A stretch of DNA of 5,401 nucleotides from Streptococcus sp. A12 (GTDB taxonomy: Bacteria; Bacillota; Bacilli; Lactobacillales; Streptococcaceae): assembly GCF_905372335.1 (NCBI RefSeq), contig NZ_CAJPOU010000078.1, forward strand, positions 1-5,401, written 5' to 3'. Both the position numbers and the translations under genes were made by a program. Positions 1-4,973 of this stretch are shown piece by piece (the stretch's first letter is position 1; every line of letters starts with the position of its first letter). The notes below the pieces were generated by a model. The model did no database searches, had not been told where the DNA came from, and saw only the letters and a program-made list of their open reading frames with translations.

Positions 1-405
1 GTGACCGCCACCTCCTGCTAGGCTAGAAGCAATGGAGCACATATTGATGATGATCCCTTGCTTCTTCTCCAACATTTGAGTCAGATAATGCCGTGTCAGC
101 TCTATCGGAGTCACATAGTTGATCTCAAAGATCTCCTGAATCTCCTGAGCGCTTTGCTCAAGGAGCGGTTTGTAGTCATCCAAGACCCCAGCCGTATTGC
201 ACAAGACATCTACCTCTGGACACCAGTCAAAAATCGGCGCCAAATCCAGGGTCAAGTCCCGCTGCAAAAAGTGAAAATCACCCTGTAAGAGTGGATTTTC
301 ACCTTGGTCCACACCATAAACTTGATAACCCTTCTCTAAAAAGAGTCGAGCTTGAGCCAGACCAATTCCGGAACTCACGCCTGTAATCAAGACCTGTTTA
401 GTCAT
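1..405 (-). CDS. Short-chain dehydrogenase/reductase (SDR), NAD-type, partial (C-terminus beyond left edge)
   Basis: This is a classical SDR oxidoreductase of the FabG/3-oxoacyl-ACP-reductase-like group; the substrate cannot be read from the sequence. My translation of the minus strand gives 135 residues beginning MTKQVLITGVSSGIG. The Rossmann cofactor motif TGxxxGxG lies at residues 8-15, and Asp33 at the end of the second beta strand suggests NAD(H) rather than NADP(H). The structural motif NTAG is at 70-73, the helix Asn of the catalytic tetrad is probably N96, and the catalytic Ser is probably S124 in NMCSIAS. By family spacing the catalytic Tyr should be residue 137, two codons beyond the edge. 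The ATG (405-403) lies inside the end of the DUF2829 gene, overlapping it by 8 bp, with a weak GGTGGA-type ribosome site just upstream, so translation is probably coupled. Database names such as 'fabG' would be over-calling: true FabG sits in the fatty acid synthesis cluster. Confidence 0.9.
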   Translation of the reverse strand, partial: MTKQVLITGVSSGIGLAQARLFLEKGYQVYGVDQGENPLLQGDFHFLQRDLTLDLAPIFDWCPEVDVLCNTAGVLDDYKPLLEQSAQEIQEIFEINYVTPIELTRHYLTQMLEKKQGIIINMCSIASSLAGGGGH

Positions 406-634
406 GGACTTCCACCCAATCTGTCGCTAAGACATCACAAGGGGTTGGACTCCACATAGAGAAGCCTTCCCCTTCACCAGAAACGTTAATGAGGAAATAA
501 GGCGTCACTTCTAGAGCCACCCCTTTTTGCTCAATGGTATCAAAGAGCTGCACATAGTTCTCAGCTCCACCCCAACCAGTACGTATATATTTCTTTTTTG
601 CCTTTAGTCCAGGCAAGATCTCTTCAAATGTCAT
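398..634 (-). CDS. DUF2829 / Tad2-like small protein (78 aa)
   Basis: This is a small cytosolic protein of the DUF2829 family (Pfam PF11195, later described as Thoeris anti-defence 2-like). Family hallmarks seen are the N-terminal helix followed by a Gly-Trp pair (residues 20-21, after Arg18), and the C-terminal block W61-S-P-T-P-C-D67-V-L-A-T-D-W73. The length of 78 residues is close to that of the phage relatives as I recall them, so it seems complete. The ATG at 634 is preceded by AAAGGAG (641-647 on the plus axis) at good spacing. It is the first gene of a two-gene operon with the overlapping SDR, driven by an extended -10 promoter at 665-673. Phage Tad2 proteins bind cyclic ADP-ribose-type signals made from NAD by Thoeris ThsB. 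Whether this chromosomal copy binds a nucleotide is unknown; the family call is firm, the function is not. Confidence 0.85.
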   Translation of the reverse strand: MTFEEILPGLKAKKKYIRTGWGGAENYVQLFDTIEQKGVALEVTPYFLINVSGEGEGFSMWSPTPCDVLATDWVEVHD

Positions 635-640
635 GATCTT

Positions 641-647
641 CTCCTTT
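641..647 (-). promoter_or_regulatory. Ribosome binding site of the DUF2829 gene
   Basis: The minus strand reads AAAGGAG followed by AAGATC and then ATG. This near-consensus Shine-Dalgarno fixes the start codon at 634. Confidence 0.75.
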
Positions 648-664
648 GTTTCATACTCCCTTTC

Positions 665-673
665 ATTATAACA
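665..673 (-). promoter_or_regulatory. Extended -10 promoter of the DUF2829-SDR operon
   Basis: The minus strand reads TGTTATAAT, a perfect TATAAT (665-670) preceded by TG with one base between: the extended -10 element common in streptococci. No good -35 is found at 16-18 bp upstream (CAACGA at the 17-bp position), which fits an extended -10 promoter. Transcription would start near 658, giving a leader of about 24 bases. It lies just downstream of the terminator of the preceding operon, so this pair is an independent unit. Confidence 0.7.
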
Positions 674-705
674 AAAATCAAGCTTGCTCGTTGCTTTTCA
701 ACAGC

Positions 706-730
706 AAAAAGGAGGAGCTTCCTCCCCCTT
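706..730 (-). terminator. Rho-independent terminator of the padR operon
   Basis: On the minus strand GGAGGA, loop AGC, TCCTCC form a 6-bp stem (plus positions 711-716 and 720-725). It can extend by G-U and A-U pairs and runs into TTTTT (706-710). It begins a few bases after the TAG stop codon of the last membrane protein gene and separates that operon from the promoter at 665-673. Confidence 0.8.
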
Positions 731-735
731 TCACG

Positions 736-1566
736 CTACTCACCATTTTCTGTCTTGTTCTTTTTCAAAGCGCGAATCGTGAACCAATAGTAAATCATCA
801 ATCCTATAACGATGATCACCGTCGGCAAAATGATGGTCATGCTAGAATTCTGAATCCCTTGGGCCAAAGTCCAACGATGCAAGAATCCCACAACTAAGAA
901 GGACAGAATAGGAAAGATGAAGGCACGAGCAAACTCTTCTTTCCACTGCCAGAGGATAAGTCCTGCACTAGCACCTGTCATGATGAAGGTATCCCATGGA
1001 CTAGGTACCGTCAACCAACCTAGAGTTGGCAAGAAACGGACCCCTACTATTTCACTGATGAAATAGATCCCAAGGACGAGAACGAATGCCACATAGATTG
1101 CTTTTTTTGACTTTTCTTCTGCAAAAATGAGGCGACGAAGGAGATAGAATAGTAACCCAACGGCTAAAATACCCAAAATACTATCCGTTAGATAAACCAG
1201 GGGCTTGAGAACCAGGACTGCTTGCGAGGCAAAATCACTTAAGAGGCGATAAAAAATCACAATTCCCGAGACAATCGCCCCATACTTCAGAACAGACCGC
1301 GTGGATTCTTTAGGCATATTTTCTATGATTTGGTCTGCCATTCCCTTTGGATCCTGTCCAAAATAGTCCTTGGCTGTCAATCCATCACCGCTTGCTTGCG
1401 AAAAATCTAGCGCTAGATTATAGACCTGCTCTCTTAATGCTTTCTCCTCATATAAGAAGCCGGCAAAATTGAAATAATCCCAGAGATCTTGGAAATAAGC
1501 TTGGTCCTCCTGGCTAAAGGTTTGAACCAAAGCCTGCGTTTCTTCATAATAAATAGCTGATGTCAT
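736..1566 (-). CDS. Multi-pass membrane protein with N-terminal helical cytosolic domain (276 aa), downstream paralogue
   Basis: The function is unknown. Residues 1-90 are soluble and helical and end in the motif DYFGQDP (67-73) followed by MADQII (76-81). This resembles the small helical domains (DUF1048, DUF1700/HAAS type) typically encoded beside PadR regulators, but the Pfam assignment is from memory. About six hydrophobic segments follow, near residues 93-112, 116-143, 155-174, 192-208, 214-230 and 243-265, with a basic cytosolic tail (RALKKNK). It is clearly paralogous to the upstream neighbour: an ungapped offset of one residue aligns EQVYN (46-50), DYFGQDP, R107 with DFA (111-113) and PLVYLTD (122-128). 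The ATG at 1566 overlaps the preceding stop as ATGA, and a GGGGGA ribosome site lies 7 bases upstream. As last gene of the padR operon it may be an envelope sensor or stress protein; that is inference. Confidence 0.8.
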   Translation of the reverse strand: MTSAIYYEETQALVQTFSQEDQAYFQDLWDYFNFAGFLYEEKALREQVYNLALDFSQASGDGLTAKDYFGQDPKGMADQIIENMPKESTRSVLKYGAIVSGIVIFYRLLSDFASQAVLVLKPLVYLTDSILGILAVGLLFYLLRRLIFAEEKSKKAIYVAFVLVLGIYFISEIVGVRFLPTLGWLTVPSPWDTFIMTGASAGLILWQWKEEFARAFIFPILSFLVVGFLHRWTLAQGIQNSSMTIILPTVIIVIGLMIYYWFTIRALKKNKTENGE

Positions 1567-2363
1567 GATGTTTCCCCCTTTCTTTGGAGACGAAATACAA
1601 TGAAGGACAAGACTAGTCCTATCAGAGGGAGTAGCCAGCGTAATAAATTAGCAGTTCCTGGATTCACAAAGCGAACACAGCATCCAGTTACAAAGAAAGT
1701 CACTCCCATGACCAGTAGGCTAACAGCAAGCCGTCCTTGATTTCTATAGGTCATGATCGTAAATCCAAGAAGAACCAGAAATGCAAGAACAATCGCCCAA
1801 CCATCTGGCAAAAGGATACTTCGATTCAGACTCAAATGGTCAGAAAACACGCGCTCTATCCTAGGAGACAGGATCAAACTAATCACACTGATAACAAGAG
1901 CCCAAGTCCACTTGATTTCCCCATAGCTCTGCTTGGACCAAAGCCACATCATAAATTGACTGTACACAAAGAAAATAAGTAGATCTAGCAGGTATGTTAA
2001 GGGAGCAATCACTAGTGGCAGCATCCAGGCAAAATCCATTACAAACCGCATGCCAACGAAAATCGTTCCAAGAATCAAGAATAACCCCACATAAGAACCT
2101 AGCCTGCGTCTAGGTAACTCCGAGAGAACTTGGTCCATCATGGCCCTTGGATCCTTTCCAAAATAATCCACTGCCCGATTGCCCTCTTTCTCAGCAACTT
2201 TTAAATCGCAAACCATATTGTAGAGCTGTTCACCCAGTAGCTCATCATCATAAAAATAGGACTTCACTCCAATATAAGCTATCATTTTTTTCATATAGGA
2301 TTGATTGTCCTTATTTAGGTGCATCAATTCGGCTGACATTTTTTCTGTATAATCTTCGATCAT
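1563..2363 (-). CDS. Multi-pass membrane protein with N-terminal helical cytosolic domain (266 aa), upstream paralogue
   Basis: The function is unknown. A soluble helical N-terminal region (about residues 1-88) contains EQLYN (45-49), DYFGKDP (66-72) and MMDQVLSELP (75-84). About six hydrophobic stretches follow, near 90-109, 113-140, 153-167, 187-205, 212-230 and 242-257, ending in a basic tail (RLQRKGETS). R106 plus DFA (110-112) and PLTYLLD (121-127) match the same positions of the next gene, so the two arose by tandem duplication. Similarity fades beyond roughly residue 130. The start overlaps the padR stop codon (ATGA), with a strong AAGGAGG site (plus positions 2371-2377) 7 bases upstream. 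The layout of PadR followed by membrane proteins with a helical FGxDP domain suggests regulated membrane sensors or anti-regulators, but nothing in the sequence proves a role. Confidence 0.8.
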   Translation of the reverse strand: MIEDYTEKMSAELMHLNKDNQSYMKKMIAYIGVKSYFYDDELLGEQLYNMVCDLKVAEKEGNRAVDYFGKDPRAMMDQVLSELPRRRLGSYVGLFLILGTIFVGMRFVMDFAWMLPLVIAPLTYLLDLLIFFVYSQFMMWLWSKQSYGEIKWTWALVISVISLILSPRIERVFSDHLSLNRSILLPDGWAIVLAFLVLLGFTIMTYRNQGRLAVSLLVMGVTFFVTGCCVRFVNPGTANLLRWLLPLIGLVLSFIVFRLQRKGETS

Positions 2364-2686
2364 GCTTCCCCCTCCTTTTTCACGCGTTCTACTTTAATGA
2401 CCAGATCCTGCCACTGGTTCCAAAATTCCTCTAGGCGCTCTCTTCCTTCCTTGGTTAGAGAGAAATATTTGCGATCAGGTCCATCCGGAGAGGGCCTCAT
2501 CTCTCCTACGATGACTCCCTGCTTCTCTAGCTTCTGAAGCAAGGGATAAACGGTCCCCGCAACGATCTTATCGAAGCCGGTTTCCTTGAGACTTTGGATC
2601 AATTCATAGCCATAAATAGATTTTTTTGAAATAATTTCTAAAACACAACCTTCCAGGACACCCTTGAGCAATTGCGACTCTTTCAT
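2360..2686 (-). CDS. PadR-family transcriptional regulator (108 aa)
   Basis: This is a DNA-binding repressor of the small PadR type (LmrR-like length, about 110 residues). The winged-helix domain covers residues 1-80: LLKGVLEGCVLEII (6-19), YGYEL (25-29), the recognition-helix segment AGTVYPLLQKLEKQG (43-57), the wing with GPDRKY (69-74), then FSLTKEGRERL (75-85). A C-terminal helix (86-104) would mediate dimer formation. Trp92 in FWNQWQDL aligns by eye with Trp96 of LmrR, the residue that lines that protein's drug-binding pore. The ATG at 2686 has a GGGGGAG site (2691-2697) 4 bases upstream. It is the first gene of a three-gene operon and overlaps the next by 4 bp. Twin dyads around its promoter suggest it represses its own operon. 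The ligand is unknown. The family assignment is secure. Confidence 0.95.
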   Translation of the reverse strand: MKESQLLKGVLEGCVLEIISKKSIYGYELIQSLKETGFDKIVAGTVYPLLQKLEKQGVIVGEMRPSPDGPDRKYFSLTKEGRERLEEFWNQWQDLVIKVERVKKEGEA

Positions 2687-2718
2687 CCTGCTCCCCCTTC
2701 TATACCGCCTCTTTTTGG

Positions 2719-2739
2719 CTAGTTTGTTTTACATATTAG
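2719..2739. promoter_or_regulatory. Candidate PadR operator O2 (downstream of padR transcription start)
   Basis: This is an imperfect dyad. On the plus strand the half-sites are CTAGTTTGT and ACATATTAG with three bases between, pairing as CTAnTnTGT against ACAnAnTAG. A second copy lies 51 bp away at 2770-2790. It falls just past the predicted transcription start of the padR operon (about 2746), where a bound repressor would block initiation or elongation. Confidence 0.55.
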
Positions 2740-2752
2740 TCCTTTCATTATT

Positions 2753-2781
2753 AGTATACTCCTCCTTAGCTAGTTTGTAAA
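2753..2781 (-). promoter_or_regulatory. Sigma-70-type promoter of the padR operon
   Basis: The minus strand reads TTTACA (2776-2781), a 17-bp spacer, then TATACT (2753-2758). Each hexamer has one mismatch to consensus and the spacing is optimal. Predicted transcription starts near 2746, leaving a leader of about 60 bases before the padR ATG. Dyad O1 covers the -35 and dyad O2 lies just after the start point. Confidence 0.75.
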
Positions 2782-2790
2782 GCATAATAG
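2770..2790. promoter_or_regulatory. Candidate PadR operator O1 (over padR -35)
   Basis: This is the second copy of the dyad: half-sites CTAGTTTGT and GCATAATAG separated by three bases. It shares GCTAGTTTGT and most of the right half with the copy at 2719-2739. It contains the -35 hexamer of the padR promoter (2776-2781), the classical position for a repressor. Confidence 0.55.
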
Positions 2791-2842
2791 TTAAAAATAC
2801 TGCATGAAACTCGATAAAAATGAACATTATGACTAAATATAC

Positions 2843-2862
2843 AATTATTTTCAAATAAAATT
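2843..2862. promoter_or_regulatory. AT-rich dyad, possible weak CodY box upstream of the peptide-binding protein gene
   Basis: The dyad AATTATTTTC / AAATAAAATT pairs at its AATT ends and at most internal positions. The best 15-base alignment to the CodY consensus (AATTTTCWGAAAATT), at 2846-2860, matches 10 of 15 positions. It abuts the likely -35 of the downstream gene. CodY control of peptide-uptake genes is established in streptococci, but in DNA this AT-rich a 10/15 match can occur by chance. Confidence 0.3.
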
Positions 2863-2889
2863 TGCTTTTTATAAAAAAAGGTGTATAAT
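2862..2889 (+). promoter_or_regulatory. Promoter of the peptide-binding lipoprotein gene
   Basis: A perfect -10 TATAAT at 2884-2889 is preceded by a weak -35, TTGCTT at 2862-2867, with 16 bp between. Transcription would begin near 2896, giving a leader of about 25 bases. Confidence 0.65.
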
Positions 2890-2906
2890 AATACAAAATC
2901 TTTATT

Positions 2907-2913
2907 AAAGGAG
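2907..2913 (+). promoter_or_regulatory. Ribosome binding site that decides the lipoprotein start
   Basis: AAAGGAG sits 7 bases before the ATG at 2921 but only 4 before the GTG at 2918. The ATG is therefore the better start, giving a protein beginning MKKSK. Confidence 0.75.
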
Positions 2914-2920
2914 ATAAGTG

Positions 2921-4885
2921 ATGAAAAAATCTAAACTAGCTTTCCTTGCAGGTGTCACGGTTGCTTCAGCCCTGTTCCTTGCTTCTTGTGGATCATCTAC
3001 TAACTCATCAAAGGGAACAACCTACAACTACGTGTATGGTACAGACCCTGATTCCTTGAACTATTTGACTTCAAATCGTTCAACTACAAGCGACATTACA
3101 ACCAACTTGGTCGACGGTTTGTTCGAAAACGACCAATACGGTAACTTGGTCCCTGCTCTAGCAGAAGATTGGTCTGTTTCTAAGGATGGATTGACTTATA
3201 CTTACAAACTTCGTAAAGATGCAAAATGGTATGACTCAGAAGGGAACGAATATGCAGATGTCACTGCAAATGATTTCGTGACATCTCTGAAATATGTAGC
3301 CGATAAAAAATCCGATGCCCTTTACTTGGTTCAAAACTCAGTCAAAGGCTTGGATGATTATGTGAACGGAAAAACCAAAGACTTCTCAACTGTTGGGGTC
3401 AAAGCTGTTGATGATCATACTCTTCAATATACTTTGAACCAACCAGAATCTTTCTGGAATTCTAAATTGACCACTTCGACCATGATGCCAGTCAACGAAA
3501 AATTCTTGGAATCAGCAGGGAAAGATTTCGGTATCGTGAAACCAAATGGTATCCTCTATAACGGAGCTTATATTTTGAAGTCCTTCACTTCAAAATCACA
3601 GATCGAGTTGGAAAAGAACCCTGAATACTACGATAAGAAAAACGTCCACATCGATACCGTTAAATTAACTTACTTCGATGGATCCGACCAAGACTATCTT
3701 GCTCGTAACTACTCAGATGGTAACCTATCTACTGCTCGTCTCTTCCCAACAAGCTCAACCTACAGTACGATTGAGAAGAAATTCAAGGATAACATCGTTT
3801 ATTCACCACAAGATTCTACTGTTTACTACGCTTACTTCAACGTCAACCGTCAAAATTACGGCCATACCAATAAGACATCTGATGAGCAAAAGAACAACAC
3901 CAAGACAGCTCTTCAAAACAAAAACTTCCGTCAAGCTTTGAACTTTGCTTTAGATAGAACTTCCTACAGCGCTCAAGTTAACGGGAAAGACGGAGCATCA
4001 AAAACTCTTCGTACCCTTCTAGTTCCACCGACATTTGTGCAAGCGGACGGGAAAGACTTCGGTACTCTCGTTGAAGAAAAACTTGCCGCAACAGGAGATG
4101 AGTGGAACGGTGTTAACTTCGCAGATGCTCAAGATAGCTTGCATAATGCGGATAAAGCCAAAGCAAAACTAGAAAAAGCTAAGGCTGAATTGCAATCACA
4201 AGGTGTTCAATTCCCAATCCATATCGACTATGTTGTAGACCAATCTTCTAATGCTCTTGTCCAACAAGCAGACTCTATGAAGAACTCAATTGAAGCAGCC
4301 CTTGGTAAAGACAATGTCGTGATCGATGTACAAAAATTGTCAACAGACGATGCAGATAACGCTACTTACTTTGCCCAATCACCAGAACAAAAAGACTTTG
4401 ATATGGATATCACTGGTTGGGGACCTGACTTCCAAGATCCATCTACTTACTTGGATATCTTAAACCCAACAGATGGTTCAACCTTGACTGGTATGGGACT
4501 TGATCCTAAGAAAGACCAAGCGCTCATCGAGAAAATTGGTTTGAACGAATACCAAGCATTGCTCGATGCTGCCAATGATGAAAAATTGGATACTAATGCA
4601 CGTTATGAAAAATACGCTGCTGCCCAAGCTTGGTTGACAGAAAATGCCATGGTTCTTCCAATCTACTCTAAGGGTGGAGTTCCATCTATCACCAAGGTAA
4701 CACCATTCTCAGCAGCAAATTCTGCAATTGGTATTAAAGGTGAACCAACCTTCTTCAAATACCAAAAAGTTCAAGACAAGACAGTCACAACTGACGACTA
4801 CGAAAAAGCTTATAAGAATTGGTTGAAGGAAAAAGAAGAATCCAATAAAAAAGCGCAAGAAGAACTTGCAAAACACGTCAAATAA
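2921..4885 (+). CDS. Oligopeptide-binding lipoprotein, AliB/AliA type (SBP family 5), orphan
   Basis: This is an extracellular, lipid-anchored peptide receptor of the Ami/Ali (Opp-like) oligopeptide ABC importer, 654 residues, the usual length for AmiA/AliA/AliB. From the ATG, the signal peptide is MKKSK, a hydrophobic core, then lipobox LASC, with the lipidated Cys at 23. The SBP_bac_5 body carries the family signature near residues 81-103 (AEDWSVSKDG through DAKW). Further conserved blocks include LNKPE-like LNQPESFWNSK, NFRQALNFALDR, VPPTFVQADGKDFG, WGPDFQDPSTYLDI and RYEKYAAAQAWL. The charged tail ending KEKEESNKKAQEELAKHVK is characteristic of streptococcal Ali/Ami proteins. By recalled similarity it is closest to AliB (YNYVY start, AQxxxQKD block), but AliA and the S. 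gordonii Hpp proteins are close alternatives. No permease or ATPase genes are adjacent and a terminator follows at once, so it probably feeds an Ami transporter encoded elsewhere. Codon choice (CGT, GGT, AAC, GAC) suggests high expression. Confidence 0.93.
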   Translation: MKKSKLAFLAGVTVASALFLASCGSSTNSSKGTTYNYVYGTDPDSLNYLTSNRSTTSDITTNLVDGLFENDQYGNLVPALAEDWSVSKDGLTYTYKLRKDAKWYDSEGNEYADVTANDFVTSLKYVADKKSDALYLVQNSVKGLDDYVNGKTKDFSTVGVKAVDDHTLQYTLNQPESFWNSKLTTSTMMPVNEKFLESAGKDFGIVKPNGILYNGAYILKSFTSKSQIELEKNPEYYDKKNVHIDTVKLTYFDGSDQDYLARNYSDGNLSTARLFPTSSTYSTIEKKFKDNIVYSPQDSTVYYAYFNVNRQNYGHTNKTSDEQKNNTKTALQNKNFRQALNFALDRTSYSAQVNGKDGASKTLRTLLVPPTFVQADGKDFGTLVEEKLAATGDEWNGVNFADAQDSLHNADKAKAKLEKAKAELQSQGVQFPIHIDYVVDQSSNALVQQADSMKNSIEAALGKDNVVIDVQKLSTDDADNATYFAQSPEQKDFDMDITGWGPDFQDPSTYLDILNPTDGSTLTGMGLDPKKDQALIEKIGLNEYQALLDAANDEKLDTNARYEKYAAAQAWLTENAMVLPIYSKGGVPSITKVTPFSAANSAIGIKGEPTFFKYQKVQDKTVTTDDYEKAYKNWLKEKEESNKKAQEELAKHVK

Positions 4886-4896
4886 TGGTTGACGTC

Positions 4897-4929
4897 AAAA
4901 CACCGAGGATCAAATCCTCGGTGTTTTTT
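4897..4929. terminator. Strong, probably bidirectional terminator
   Basis: A perfect 14-bp stem (4897-4910 with 4914-4927) encloses the 3-base loop CAA. It ends in TTTTTT on the plus strand, and in TTTT on the minus strand because the left arm starts with AAAA. It begins 12 bases after the lipoprotein stop codon and sits between convergent genes, so it likely stops transcription from both sides, more strongly in the plus direction. Confidence 0.9.
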
Positions 4930-4973
4930 GTTCAGCAACTTGTCTCATTTTTCAATCCTTGACAGAGCCATCG

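Noticed and set aside
58..288. Plus-strand open frame of 76 codons
   Set aside because: It lies antisense within the SDR gene, which has full Rossmann motifs on the other strand. No ribosome site or recognisable product was seen.
646..897. Plus-strand open frame of 83 codons
   Set aside because: It runs through the promoter and terminator region and antisense to a real membrane protein gene, and its composition is unlike a protein.
736..2363. The membrane proteins as DUF1129 family members
   Set aside because: DUF1129 proteins as I recall them have a different N-terminal pattern (a LFGAPT-type motif). The FGxDP helical domain here fits the DUF1048/DUF1700-type group better, though I could not search.
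1737..2434. Two plus-strand open frames (1737-1982 and 2147-2434)
   Set aside because: Both are antisense to the upstream membrane protein and padR. Their basic, His/Pro-rich composition is typical of shadow frames.
2718..2791. The 23-bp near-direct repeats as a CRISPR, BOX or RUP element
   Set aside because: There are only two copies, both dyadic and placed on a promoter. This fits operators better than an array or a dispersed repeat.
2918..2920. GTG as start of the lipoprotein
   Set aside because: Only 4 bases separate it from AAAGGAG, whereas the next codon ATG has the ideal 7, and family members start M-K-K.
3678..3941. Second plus-strand frame inside the lipoprotein gene
   Set aside because: It is an out-of-frame shadow of a conserved SBP family 5 gene, with Thr-rich low-complexity translation.
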